From assembly GCA_024403585.1 (NCBI GenBank), contig JAKSRN010000116.1, positions 1-6,037 of the forward strand: 6,037 nucleotides of DNA, written 5' to 3'. Both the position numbers and the translations under genes were made by a program. Position 1 is the first letter of the stretch; each line of letters starts with the position of its first letter. A model generated the notes under the pieces. The model saw only the letters and a list, made by a program, of their open reading frames with translations. It had not been told where the DNA came from and did no database searches. Shown piece by piece: positions 1-5,970 of this stretch. The DNA comes from Lachnospiraceae bacterium (GTDB lineage Bacteria > Bacillota > Clostridia > Lachnospirales > Lachnospiraceae).

Positions 1-29
1 ACAAATAAGAACAAAAAGGAAGTGTTCTC

Positions 30-1424
30 ATGAATACCCAAACAACCAATAAGAATGATAAACAAGTCAATAAAAAAGACAAACGAATCTACATGATGAG
101 CCAGGAAAAACCCGTGAAAGCAGTCCTCGGAATGGGACTTCCCCTGATTGCCGGCATGATGGTCATGAGCGTCTACAATCTCGTGGACACCTTCTTCATC
201 AGCCTCCTCCACAACGACTACCAGCTGGCAGCCGTCAACCTGGCCTATCCCATCATGATGGTGATCATCGCCATCTCCAACATGATCGGCACCGGAGCTG
301 CCTCCCTGATCGCCAGAAGCCTGGGAGCAGAAGAAAAAGAGAAAGCCCGTCATACGCTGACCGTTGGAATGGGTCTGACCCTGCTCTTCAGCCTGATCCT
401 GACCGGAACCGGCCTGCTCTTTCTTGGCAAGATCGTCACAGCATTGGGCGCAAGAGAGAATACCTTCCTGTACACAGAGCAGTATGTCAGCATCGTTTTG
501 ATCGGAAGCATTTGTGTTATGGGAAGTTACATCGGCGGCCAGCTGCTTAGAAGCGAAGGCTCCGTCAAATATTCCATGACCGGCATGATCCTTGGAACCA
601 TCGCAAATATCATTCTGGATCCAATCTTCATCTTCCTTTTTGGAATGGAAGTCCGCGGCGCCGCCATTGCCACCGTCCTTGGAAATGCTGCCGGCACCCT
701 CCTCAGCCTCTACTACTACATCAGCGGAAAAACCCTGCTGAGACCAGCGGTTCGCTATATTCGGCCAACCGGTGAGATCCTGAAGGAAATCTTCCTGGTG
801 GGTGTGCCTTCCATGCTGGAGACCCTGCTGACTTCAGTGGCATTCGTAGTCAATAACAACCTGGCAGTTGCATATGGAGAGCTTACCGTAACAGCTATGG
901 GAATCTCACAGAAGATCATTTCCTTCGGAAGCTATATCTACCAGGGCTTTGCTGCGGGCAATCAGCCTCTGATGGGCTTCAACTATGGAGCAGGTAATCA
1001 CAAGCGTATGCTGGCTATTCTGAAAGCCGGTGTCCTGGTGGTAAGCGGAATTGAACTCTGTGCCATGGCCATCTTCGGTATCTTTGCACCGGTTCTCATC
1101 GGAATCTTCTCCAAGACACCGGAAGTTGTGGCTATTGGAACAAAGGTTATGCGTGCAAACATGTGCATCCTTCCTTTCGTAGGATCCGTATCCATGACAA
1201 GAAGCACCTTCCAGGCAATGGGAAAGGCCGGTTATTCCTTCGGAATCACGGTGGTGCGCCAGATGATCCTCTATGTGCCGCTGCTTCTGCTCCTGAACAA
1301 AACCTTCGGTTTTGGAGGCATGATCTGGGCACAGCCGATCACAGAATGCATCATGATGGTGGCATCGGTAACTCTCCTGACGGTGATTCTTAACAAGCTG
1401 CAAAACCAGAAAAAGGTATCATGA
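30..1424 (+). CDS. MATE family multidrug/cation antiporter (MepA-like)
   Basis: Predicted 464-residue inner-membrane efflux pump of the MATE family, whose members export cationic drugs and other organic compounds in exchange for Na+ or H+. The length matches the family norm of about 450 residues and 12 helices. After a hydrophilic Lys/Asn/Gln-rich leader (residues 1-30) comes the typical first helix region, with GLPLIAGMMVMSVYNLVDTF at about 36-55. The two lobes are joined by a basic loop near residues 235-255, and a second lobe with NQPLMGFNYGAG follows near 312-323. The start is supported by AAGGAAG at 16-22, seven bases upstream; the internal ATG at 93 has no such site. The true substrate cannot be read from sequence. 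Third-codon-base usage changes sharply near base 737, at the loop between lobes, and a diverged copy of the last 22 codons lies just downstream. Family assignment is secure; the MepA-like subgroup is from memory of the motif style. Confidence 0.93.
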   Translation: MNTQTTNKNDKQVNKKDKRIYMMSQEKPVKAVLGMGLPLIAGMMVMSVYNLVDTFFISLLHNDYQLAAVNLAYPIMMVIIAISNMIGTGAASLIARSLGAEEKEKARHTLTVGMGLTLLFSLILTGTGLLFLGKIVTALGARENTFLYTEQYVSIVLIGSICVMGSYIGGQLLRSEGSVKYSMTGMILGTIANIILDPIFIFLFGMEVRGAAIATVLGNAAGTLLSLYYYISGKTLLRPAVRYIRPTGEILKEIFLVGVPSMLETLLTSVAFVVNNNLAVAYGELTVTAMGISQKIISFGSYIYQGFAAGNQPLMGFNYGAGNHKRMLAILKAGVLVVSGIELCAMAIFGIFAPVLIGIFSKTPEVVAIGTKVMRANMCILPFVGSVSMTRSTFQAMGKAGYSFGITVVRQMILYVPLLLLLNKTFGFGGMIWAQPITECIMMVASVTLLTVILNKLQNQKKVS

Positions 1425-1486
1425 AGGTAGCATCTGTCCTCCTTCTGACAGCATTCCTCAATAAGCTGTAACATCAGAAAAAACTA
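1421..1486 (+). pseudogene. Remnant of the 3' end of a second MATE gene
   Basis: This 66-base stretch aligns without gaps to the last codons of the intact MATE gene (1353-1418); I count 46 of 66 identities. Read from the ATG at 1421 it encodes MKVASVLLLTAFLNKL and then TAA at 1469-1471, against MMVASVTLLTVILNKL in the intact protein. After the stop the match continues through the HQKK/NQKK-type tail. Many mismatches fall at third codon positions, as expected if both copies were once translated. The copy is offset by 68 bases, so it is in another frame, overlaps the MATE stop codon and has no independent start region. I read it as the leftover tail of a paralogue after recombination or deletion between tandem MATE genes; an old duplication of the tail is the alternative. 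Confidence 0.6.
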
Positions 1487-1567
1487 GAAAACAAAAGTTT
1501 CCCGGCAGAAGGAAAATCTTCGAAAAAGCCTGTAAATACAAGGAAAATCGCATAAAAAAATATAGTG

Positions 1568-1595
1568 AAAGGTCGTCCCCGTGGCGACCTTTTTT
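1568..1595 (+). terminator. Intrinsic terminator of the MATE gene
   Basis: AAAGGTCG (1568-1575) pairs perfectly with CGACCTTT (1585-1592) around a nine-base loop. The descending arm runs into six T residues (1590-1595). It lies about 145 bases after the MATE stop and is the first terminator downstream of it, so the MATE tail remnant is probably transcribed in the 3' UTR. Confidence 0.85.
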
Positions 1596-1610
1596 GTGTC
1601 CGGAAAGAGT

Positions 1611-1652
1611 ATGATGACATCAGAAACAAGGAAAACCGAAGCAACAGGATAG
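1611..1652 (+). CDS. Doubtful 13-codon ORF resembling the start of the EmrE-family gene
   Basis: From the ATG at 1611 (or the adjacent one at 1614) this reads MMTSETRKTEATG and stops at TAG. A weak ribosome binding site GGAAAG lies at 1602-1607. The peptide resembles MSETRKTKAF, the first residues of the exporter encoded at 4082. The two DNA regions, aligned from just before the start codon onward (1602-1643 here), match at 32 of 42 bases by my count, including 11 consecutive bases. It could be a broken gene start, a short leader peptide ahead of the vWA gene, or chance similarity in A-rich DNA. Translation is unproven. Confidence 0.15.
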   Translation: MMTSETRKTEATG

Positions 1653-1767
1653 GAAAGAGAAGAGACAAAACAACACAATACTTCGGACAGTAGCCAGAAA
1701 CAAGATTATTCCTATGAAAAGAAACAAGGGACAGCAGCAGGAACAACAAACAAAACATACAGAATAT

Positions 1768-1772
1768 GGAGG
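1768..1772 (+). promoter_or_regulatory. Ribosome binding site fixing the vWA start
   Basis: A perfect GGAGG sits ten bases before the ATG at 1783. The same frame is open back to an ATG at 1714, but that ATG lacks a comparable site. It would also add 23 Gln/Lys-rich residues (KRNKGQQQEQQTK and so on) unlike the start of a vWA domain. Translation therefore most likely begins at 1783. Confidence 0.85.
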
Positions 1773-1782
1773 AAACAGACAT

Positions 1783-2472
1783 ATGAAAAAAGGTTTAACA
1801 GAAGTAGTATTCATCCTGGACAGAAGCGGCAGCATGAGCGGACTCGAGGCAGATACCATCGGCGGATTTAACTCCCTGATCCAGAAACAGAAAAAAGAAG
1901 AGGGCGAGGCTTATATCTCCACCATTCTCTTCGATGATCGGTCAGAGGTCCTCTATGACAGAGTTGCCCTCAGCAAGATCGAGCCGATGAATGACAAACA
2001 GTATTATGTACGTGGCTGCACAGCCCTCTTAGATGCCATCGGCGGAGCCATCCACCACATCGGAAATGTACACAAGTATGCAAGAGAAGAGGACAGACCG
2101 GAGAAGACCCTCTTCATCATCACCACAGACGGTATGGAAAATGCCAGCCGCCACTACTCTTACGACAAAGTGAAACAGATGGTAGAGCGCCAGAGAGAAA
2201 AATACGGATGGGAGTTCCTCTTCCTGGGAGCAAACATCGACGCAGTCAGTGTGGCAGGAAGATTCGGAGTGCAGGCCCAGCATGCAGTCAACTATGAGTG
2301 TGACAGCGAGGGAACACAGCTGAATTATGAAGTTCTTTCTAAAGCAGTTTCAAGAGTAAGAGCATGTGAGGCACCTTCAGCAGCGGCAGCATTTGACGCA
2401 TGCGCGGATTGGGCAGGAGAGATCCATGAGGACTACAAGAAGAGACATGGACTTTTTCGTAGAAGAAAATAG
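1783..2472 (+). CDS. Free-standing von Willebrand factor A (vWA) domain protein
   Basis: A 229-residue soluble protein consisting almost entirely of one vWA fold, a domain that typically binds partner proteins through a metal ion. The metal-site (MIDAS) residues are visible: DRSGS at 13-17 (the DxSxS motif), Thr80 in the RGCTALLDAIGG stretch, and the downstream TTDG at 114-117. There is no signal peptide or membrane segment, so it should act in the cytoplasm. Residues after about 160 (FLGANIDAV onward) form the last strands and a helical tail ending in a basic FRRRK. It has its own ribosome binding site and terminator and therefore appears monocistronic. No AAA+ ATPase, TerD-type or chelatase partner lies beside it, so neighbourhood gives no function. 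Related stand-alone vWA proteins occur in Clostridia, but I know of no established role. Confidence 0.85.
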   Translation: MKKGLTEVVFILDRSGSMSGLEADTIGGFNSLIQKQKKEEGEAYISTILFDDRSEVLYDRVALSKIEPMNDKQYYVRGCTALLDAIGGAIHHIGNVHKYAREEDRPEKTLFIITTDGMENASRHYSYDKVKQMVERQREKYGWEFLFLGANIDAVSVAGRFGVQAQHAVNYECDSEGTQLNYEVLSKAVSRVRACEAPSAAAAFDACADWAGEIHEDYKKRHGLFRRRK

Positions 2473-2483
2473 AGGGGAATTAA

Positions 2484-2549
2484 TCTCCGGAGAGAATGTG
2501 ACAGAAGGAAATCAATTTCTTCAGCGAAAGCAATGATAGAAAATCTATC
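2484..2549 (+). other. Small stem structures in the vWA 3' UTR
   Basis: Between the vWA stop and its terminator there are three small dyads. TCTCCGGAGA (2484-2493) is a perfect ten-base palindrome. The arms 2504-2510 and 2516-2522 form a seven-pair stem with one G-T wobble. GATAGA/TCTATC (2535-2549) is a perfect six-pair stem with a three-base AAA loop. None is followed by a T run, so none is a terminator by itself. They might help stabilise the mRNA end or be incidental. Confidence 0.3.
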
Positions 2550-2567
2550 GTCTGAATGTACACAGTA

Positions 2568-2606
2568 AAAAAGGAAGACTCGGCATTATGTCGGGTCTTC
2601 CTTTTT
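2568..2606. terminator. Strong, probably bidirectional terminator between convergent genes
   Basis: A 15-pair stem (2568-2582 with 2592-2606, one T-G wobble at 2580/2594) closes a nine-base loop. The plus-strand arm ends in five T residues. The rising arm begins with six A residues (2567-2572), which become a U run on the minus strand. It therefore fits both the vWA gene (+) and the convergent hydrolase gene (-), whose stop is about 100 bases away. Confidence 0.88.
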
Positions 2607-2707
2607 GTTGTAATTCAGTTGGATGTTATGGTATGCCAGCCAGATGTTGTGAAATCCATTTGAATATTGTTATGGAATTTCTCGCGCTACTGTAATAATC
2701 TCCGTGA

Positions 2708-3970
2708 TTAAGGATTGCAGTTCTGGCAAGGCTCAAATCCCTGGGAAATCAGTTCTGCACGATTACATTCTACCTCGCGTTTGTTCTTATCCTTCATCTG
2801 TTTCACGGATTTGCAGTCACTATAATGGAACTTACCGGTATTGACATTGATGACATAGTCCACAACAGGCCCATCTGTTGCGGATGGCATAGATCTGTCT
2901 CCAGAAGCAGCAGCATCTGTATTTGTTGCGAAAGGATCCAGAATATCTCCGGTGTCAGCATTTTCAGTGGTCTTGTCCGTGTCATCTGTAGCTGCGATCC
3001 ATGGGTCCTGGCTGAAAACTACGTCCTTTCCATTATAGCTAACACTGGTTTCCTTCTGCTTGTCACTTCTATAGACTGAGCAATTCTGTTCCCGCAGGAA
3101 GGTCATGGTTTCCGGAGCCGGATGCCCATAGGTGTTATCCTTGCCGACGCTGATGAAGGCAGCAGTTGGTGACACTGCCTTAATAAACTCCTCGGTGTTG
3201 GAGGAAGCGCTTCCATGGTGTCCCACAACATAGAGATCAGAATCCAGTTTCTTGCCGGAAGCAATCAGGTCTCTTTCTACCTGAGCTTCCGCATCACCGG
3301 TGATCAGGCAGGAGTAATCTTTGCAGGAGATGCGGATCACGGTGGAACGGTTGTTTTCCGGATCTGCTGTAGGATCCGCATAAAGGATACGGATCTTGGC
3401 AGAACCAAGTGGATACACTTCGTCCTCTTCCGGATGGAGTTCCGGAATCTTATTGAGTTCCAGATTTTTTCTGAAAGAGTGATAGCAGTCAGAGTCCACC
3501 TCATAATCAGGGGTGACTGCAGTCTGGACGGTCAGGGCATTCATGACACCATTGAGGCCGTTGATGTGGTCCTCGTCATAGTGAGAGGCAAAGATGTAAT
3601 CAAGATTGGTAATCTTGTGCTTTTTAAGATAGCTTACCACATAGGAAGAACGCTTTTTTCCACCGCCGTCGTAGAGCATGTAGTGACCATCTGCTTCAAC
3701 CAGGATGCTTAGGCCCTGGCCTACGTTCAGCATAGTTACCTTGAAGGATGGTGAGGTGTCGGAGGTTTTCTTATTAGTCTGCTCTAGGGTATCAATCTGA
3801 GTTCCCTGCTCGGTCTGGCCTTGCACATTACTCGAAGTTTCTTGCTCAGTCTGGCCTTTCAGTGAGTCAGCTGCTGCAACCTCCGCCGGCATCAGTATCT
3901 GGCAAAAGAGCAACAGGAAAAACAGTAGCAAAGCAGTTACTGCTGATGAAGTCTTTTTTATCTTGTTCAT
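2708..3970 (-). CDS. Exported ComEC/Rec2-like metallo-beta-lactamase-fold hydrolase
   Basis: A 420-residue protein. Residues 1-34 form a signal peptide: KIKK, then a Leu/Phe-rich core, then AAA before Asp35. A Gln/Thr/Ser-rich linker (36-74) contains two GQTEQ copies. The hydrolase domain (about 75-300) resembles the soluble domain of the competence protein ComEC: MLNVGQGLSILV, DGGG (101-104), metal-binding SHYDEDH (129-135), ITGDAE (223-228), VVGHHGS (248-254) and a late YGHP. After an acidic Thr/Asp-rich linker (about 315-365) comes a small tail with FHYSDC and PCQNC (Cys386, 415, 418), similar to the Ada-like metal-binding tails of some secreted nucleases. ComEC-type domains are thought to act on DNA; export suggests extracellular nuclease or phosphodiesterase activity, which is inference. 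The start at 3970 is preferred because GGAG lies 11 bases upstream and the signal peptide begins there; the in-frame start at 4018 overlaps the promoter. There are no channel helices, so it is not a full ComEC. Confidence 0.9.
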   Translation of the reverse strand: MNKIKKTSSAVTALLLFFLLLFCQILMPAEVAAADSLKGQTEQETSSNVQGQTEQGTQIDTLEQTNKKTSDTSPSFKVTMLNVGQGLSILVEADGHYMLYDGGGKKRSSYVVSYLKKHKITNLDYIFASHYDEDHINGLNGVMNALTVQTAVTPDYEVDSDCYHSFRKNLELNKIPELHPEEDEVYPLGSAKIRILYADPTADPENNRSTVIRISCKDYSCLITGDAEAQVERDLIASGKKLDSDLYVVGHHGSASSNTEEFIKAVSPTAAFISVGKDNTYGHPAPETMTFLREQNCSVYRSDKQKETSVSYNGKDVVFSQDPWIAATDDTDKTTENADTGDILDPFATNTDAAASGDRSMPSATDGPVVDYVINVNTGKFHYSDCKSVKQMKDKNKREVECNRAELISQGFEPCQNCNP

Positions 3971-4008
3971 AAATCTCTCTTCTCCATAAAATATCCAATC
4001 ATAGTCTG

Positions 4009-4017
4009 AGTATACCA
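4009..4017 (-). promoter_or_regulatory. Extended -10 promoter for the hydrolase gene
   Basis: Read on the minus strand this is TGGTATACT, an extended -10 element (TGnTATAAT type). Initiation would fall near 4002, giving a 5' UTR of about 32 bases to the start at 3970. No good -35 is visible, which is usual for extended -10 promoters. The element is one arm of an inverted repeat with the rightward promoter. Confidence 0.6.
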
Positions 4018-4026
4018 TGAAAAGTG

Positions 4027-4035
4027 TGCTATACT
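4027..4035 (+). promoter_or_regulatory. Extended -10 promoter for the EmrE-family exporter gene
   Basis: TGCTATACT is an extended -10 element. The best -35 at 17-18 bases upstream (around 4006-4012) matches the consensus poorly. Initiation near 4042 would leave a 5' UTR of about 40 bases before the ATG at 4082. It mirrors the leftward promoter across a nine-base spacer, so polymerase could hardly occupy both at once. Confidence 0.6.
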
Positions 4036-4066
4036 GATACTGTTTTTCAGAATATTAAGTATGAAA

Positions 4067-4072
4067 AGGAAG
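4067..4072 (+). promoter_or_regulatory. Ribosome binding site fixing the exporter start
   Basis: AGGAAG lies nine bases before the ATG at 4082. The in-frame ATG at 4061 has only ATATTAAGT upstream and would place this site inside the coding region. The start at 4082 is therefore chosen, removing seven residues from the longest frame. Confidence 0.75.
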
Positions 4073-4081
4073 AGTATAACA

Positions 4082-5020
4082 ATGTCAGAAACAAGAAAAA
4101 CGAAAGCATTTCTTCTGGGGATTGTGGGATCCTTCTTCTTTGCATTCACGTTTGTTTTGAACCGCAGTATGAATCTGGGCGGTGGTTACTGGATGTACAG
4201 TGCCATTCTCCGTTATCTTTTTACGCTGCCGATTCTTTTGGTGATGCTGATGAAGGGCAAACAGTATCTGCCGGTTCTGGCGGATATCAGAAAGCAGCCG
4301 GTTCGATGGCTGATCTGGAGTACGGTTGGATTCGGACTTTTTTATCTGCCGCTGACAGCGGCCTCTCTTTTTGCAGAGAGCTGGTTTACCTGTGCCATGT
4401 GGCAGGTGACTATTGTGTGCGGTGTTCTTTTGACTCCGCTTTTTGGAAGAAAGATTCCGGTGAAGAACCTGTCCTGTTCCTGTCTGATCCTTGTAGGCAT
4501 CTTCCTGATGCAGATGCCGTATATGCGTGCGGCTGGTGGAATTGGGGACGAAGGCGCATCGCCATTTGGTGGAATCGGAATGGCTTTCATTTTGATTTTG
4601 ATTGGAGCGTTTTCTTATCCTTTGGGAAATCGAAAGACTATGTCCTTCTGTGATGAGAAGCTTACTACCATTCAGCGCGTGTTTGGTATGACTCTTTGCA
4701 GTATGCCATTCTGGATTGTCAGCGGAGTTGTTGCGTTGATTCGTTCGGGAGCGCCGACTGGAAATCAGTGTGTGCAGGCTTTGGGTGTTGCAGTGTTTTC
4801 AGGAGTGATCGCTACGGTCCTCTTTTTCAGGGCGACGGATATGGTGCGACAGGATGCCAGGGCATTGGCTGCGGTGGAGGCAACTCAGTGTGGTGAGGTG
4901 ATCTTTACGTTGCTGCTGGGAATTATTGTTCTGAAGGATGCGCCGCCTTCTGTAGAAGGGTGGAGCGGAATCGGAATTATTGTGGTGGGCATGGTGCTCA
5001 CCAGTCTTGTGAAGGGATAG
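4082..5020 (+). CDS. EmrE-family multidrug/metabolite exporter (DMT superfamily)
   Basis: A 312-residue, very hydrophobic membrane protein with about ten predicted helices, the size of a two-repeat drug/metabolite transporter rather than the roughly 110-residue small EmrE pump. The N-terminus (MSETRKTKAFLLGIVGSFFF) leads directly into the first helix. A GGGYWMYSAILRYLFTLPIL segment (about residues 34-53) and a second half rich in Gly/Val helices, with RATDMVRQDARALAAVEATQ near 250-269, fit the "multidrug resistance efflux transporter" group as I know it. The substrate is unknown; the drug label comes from the family name, and metabolite export is equally possible. Codons end in C far less often than in the first half of the MATE gene (14 of 66 in a hand sample). 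The dehydrogenase gene follows after 124 bases with no terminator between, suggesting co-transcription. Confidence 0.85.
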   Translation: MSETRKTKAFLLGIVGSFFFAFTFVLNRSMNLGGGYWMYSAILRYLFTLPILLVMLMKGKQYLPVLADIRKQPVRWLIWSTVGFGLFYLPLTAASLFAESWFTCAMWQVTIVCGVLLTPLFGRKIPVKNLSCSCLILVGIFLMQMPYMRAAGGIGDEGASPFGGIGMAFILILIGAFSYPLGNRKTMSFCDEKLTTIQRVFGMTLCSMPFWIVSGVVALIRSGAPTGNQCVQALGVAVFSGVIATVLFFRATDMVRQDARALAAVEATQCGEVIFTLLLGIIVLKDAPPSVEGWSGIGIIVVGMVLTSLVKG

Positions 5021-5144
5021 GGTCGGATTGATACTGAAATAAGATGAGCAGAGATTCGGTGTCTATCGTATGAGGTGGACAGCAGATCGGATAGTCAGAC
5101 AAGAAAGATACACAAGAATGACAGGATGAATTAGAGGTTGGATT

Positions 5145-5945
5145 ATGGAATTCGAAAACAAAGTTGTTGTGATCACCGGTGGTGCCCAGGGAATCGGCAA
5201 AGCCATCGGAGAGCAGTTCAGAAAAGAAGGAGCATTGGTGGAGATCATTGATGTTCAGCCAAATCCTTACGCAGAAGCAGAGGTGAGTTTTGCGGAGAAG
5301 ATGCATGTCGGAGCAGGGAATCCTGAAGAGTCAAATCTCGAAGGGAAGGGTGCTTTGGGATATTTTCAGGGAGATCTCAGTAAGAAAGAGGATCTGGAGG
5401 CATTTGTAAAGTATGTGATTCAGAAACATGGGCATGTGGATGTGCTGGTCAACAATGCTCTGCCGAAGATGGTTGGCATTAATGAAGGATCTTACGAAGA
5501 GTTTCAGTACGCACTGGCGGTGGGTGTGACAGCACCGTTTTATCTGGCTAAGCTTTTTAAGGAGCATTTTGCCAAGGGGGCGTGCATTATTAACATGTCT
5601 TCTTCAAGAGACCGCATGAGCCAGCCACAGACAGAGAGTTATTCAGCCGCAAAGGGTGGCATCGCTTCTCTGACCCATGCTTTGGCAGTCAGTCTTGGTG
5701 GAAAAGTCAGAGTCAATTCTATCTCGCCGGGATGGATCGATACGGATTATATGGTCTATGAGGGTCCGGATGCGGTGCAGCAGCCGGCAGGTCGAGTGGG
5801 ACATCCGCTGGATATTGCGCATATGGTGCTGTTCCTGTGTTCGGAGAAGGCAGGTTTCATTACGGGTGAGAATATCTGCATTGATGGCGGTATGACGAAG
5901 CAGATGATCTATCATGGAGATCATGGGTGGAATTTGGAAGAGTAA
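5145..5945 (+). CDS. Short-chain dehydrogenase/reductase (SDR), atypical active site
   Basis: A 266-residue classical SDR with a Rossmann fold. The cofactor loop TGGAQGIG lies at 11-18, and Asp36 after the second strand (EIID) suggests NAD(H) rather than NADP(H). The catalytic Ser (within SSS 152-154), Tyr166 and Lys170 (YSAAK) are present, followed by RVNSISPGWIDTD and a C-terminal ITGENICIDGG. Three departures from the classical pattern stand out: NNAG is NNAL (103-106); the helix normally reading VNLT reads VGVT, so Gly127 replaces the tetrad Asn; and about a dozen extra residues lie between Asp36 and Asp77. The tail (MIYHGDHGWNLEE) extends past the core fold. The start is supported by AGAGG at 5133-5137, seven bases upstream. 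It likely shares a transcript with the exporter upstream. The substrate cannot be deduced; sugar, sterol and acyl substrates are all handled by such enzymes. Confidence 0.92.
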   Translation: MEFENKVVVITGGAQGIGKAIGEQFRKEGALVEIIDVQPNPYAEAEVSFAEKMHVGAGNPEESNLEGKGALGYFQGDLSKKEDLEAFVKYVIQKHGHVDVLVNNALPKMVGINEGSYEEFQYALAVGVTAPFYLAKLFKEHFAKGACIINMSSSRDRMSQPQTESYSAAKGGIASLTHALAVSLGGKVRVNSISPGWIDTDYMVYEGPDAVQQPAGRVGHPLDIAHMVLFLCSEKAGFITGENICIDGGMTKQMIYHGDHGWNLEE

Positions 5946-5970
5946 GTGAAAAAATTAAGAAGAATCATAC

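Larger units (their letters stand above)
1425..1782. other. Purine-rich gap between the MATE and vWA genes
   Basis: This 358-base gap contains the MATE tail remnant at its start, an intrinsic terminator at 1568-1595, a doubtful 13-codon ORF at 1611-1652, and the ribosome binding site of the next gene at its end. The plus strand is strongly A/G-rich, with short recurring words: AAGGAAAATC at 1509 and 1540, and AGAAACAAG at 1622, 1696 and 1720. The vWA gene must have its promoter between the terminator and 1768, but I could not identify a convincing -35/-10 pair there. The long minus-strand open frames across this gap look like a by-product of purine richness, since they show no recognisable protein and no ribosome binding site. 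Confidence 0.6.

Noticed and set aside
906..1403. 165-codon minus-strand open frame inside the MATE gene
   Set aside because: His/Cys/Arg-rich composition typical of an antisense shadow, while the sense frame is a clear MATE protein.
1596..1767. Promoter for the vWA gene (for example TTCGGA with a downstream ATTATT/TATTCC)
   Set aside because: Spacing is plausible but the hexamers match the consensus poorly, and several equally weak pairs exist in the same A-rich stretch.
1474..1859. Overlapping minus-strand open frames of 64-102 codons across the MATE-vWA gap
   Set aside because: They are Phe/Ser/Leu/Cys-rich translations of a purine-rich plus strand, overlap each other in several frames, show no domain and no convincing ribosome binding site.
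2611..2707. Loose recurring word (GATGTTATGG, GATGTTGTGA, TATTGTTATGG) about every 20 bases
   Set aside because: The copies are too short and imperfect to separate from chance; no array or known repeat family is evident.
3215..3712. 165-codon plus-strand open frame inside the hydrolase gene
   Set aside because: It is antisense to the conserved metallo-beta-lactamase motifs and has no recognisable protein character; a shadow of the real gene.
4024..4653. 209-codon alternative frame overlapping the exporter
   Set aside because: It would start at a GTG inside the rightward promoter, and its product is an irregular Cys/Trp/Ser-rich sequence, whereas the other frame gives a continuous ten-helix transporter.
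5021..5144. Possible hairpin CTATCG/CGGATAG between exporter and dehydrogenase
   Set aside because: Only about five pairs with a bulge and a loop of roughly 20 bases, and no T run; not a credible terminator or riboswitch.
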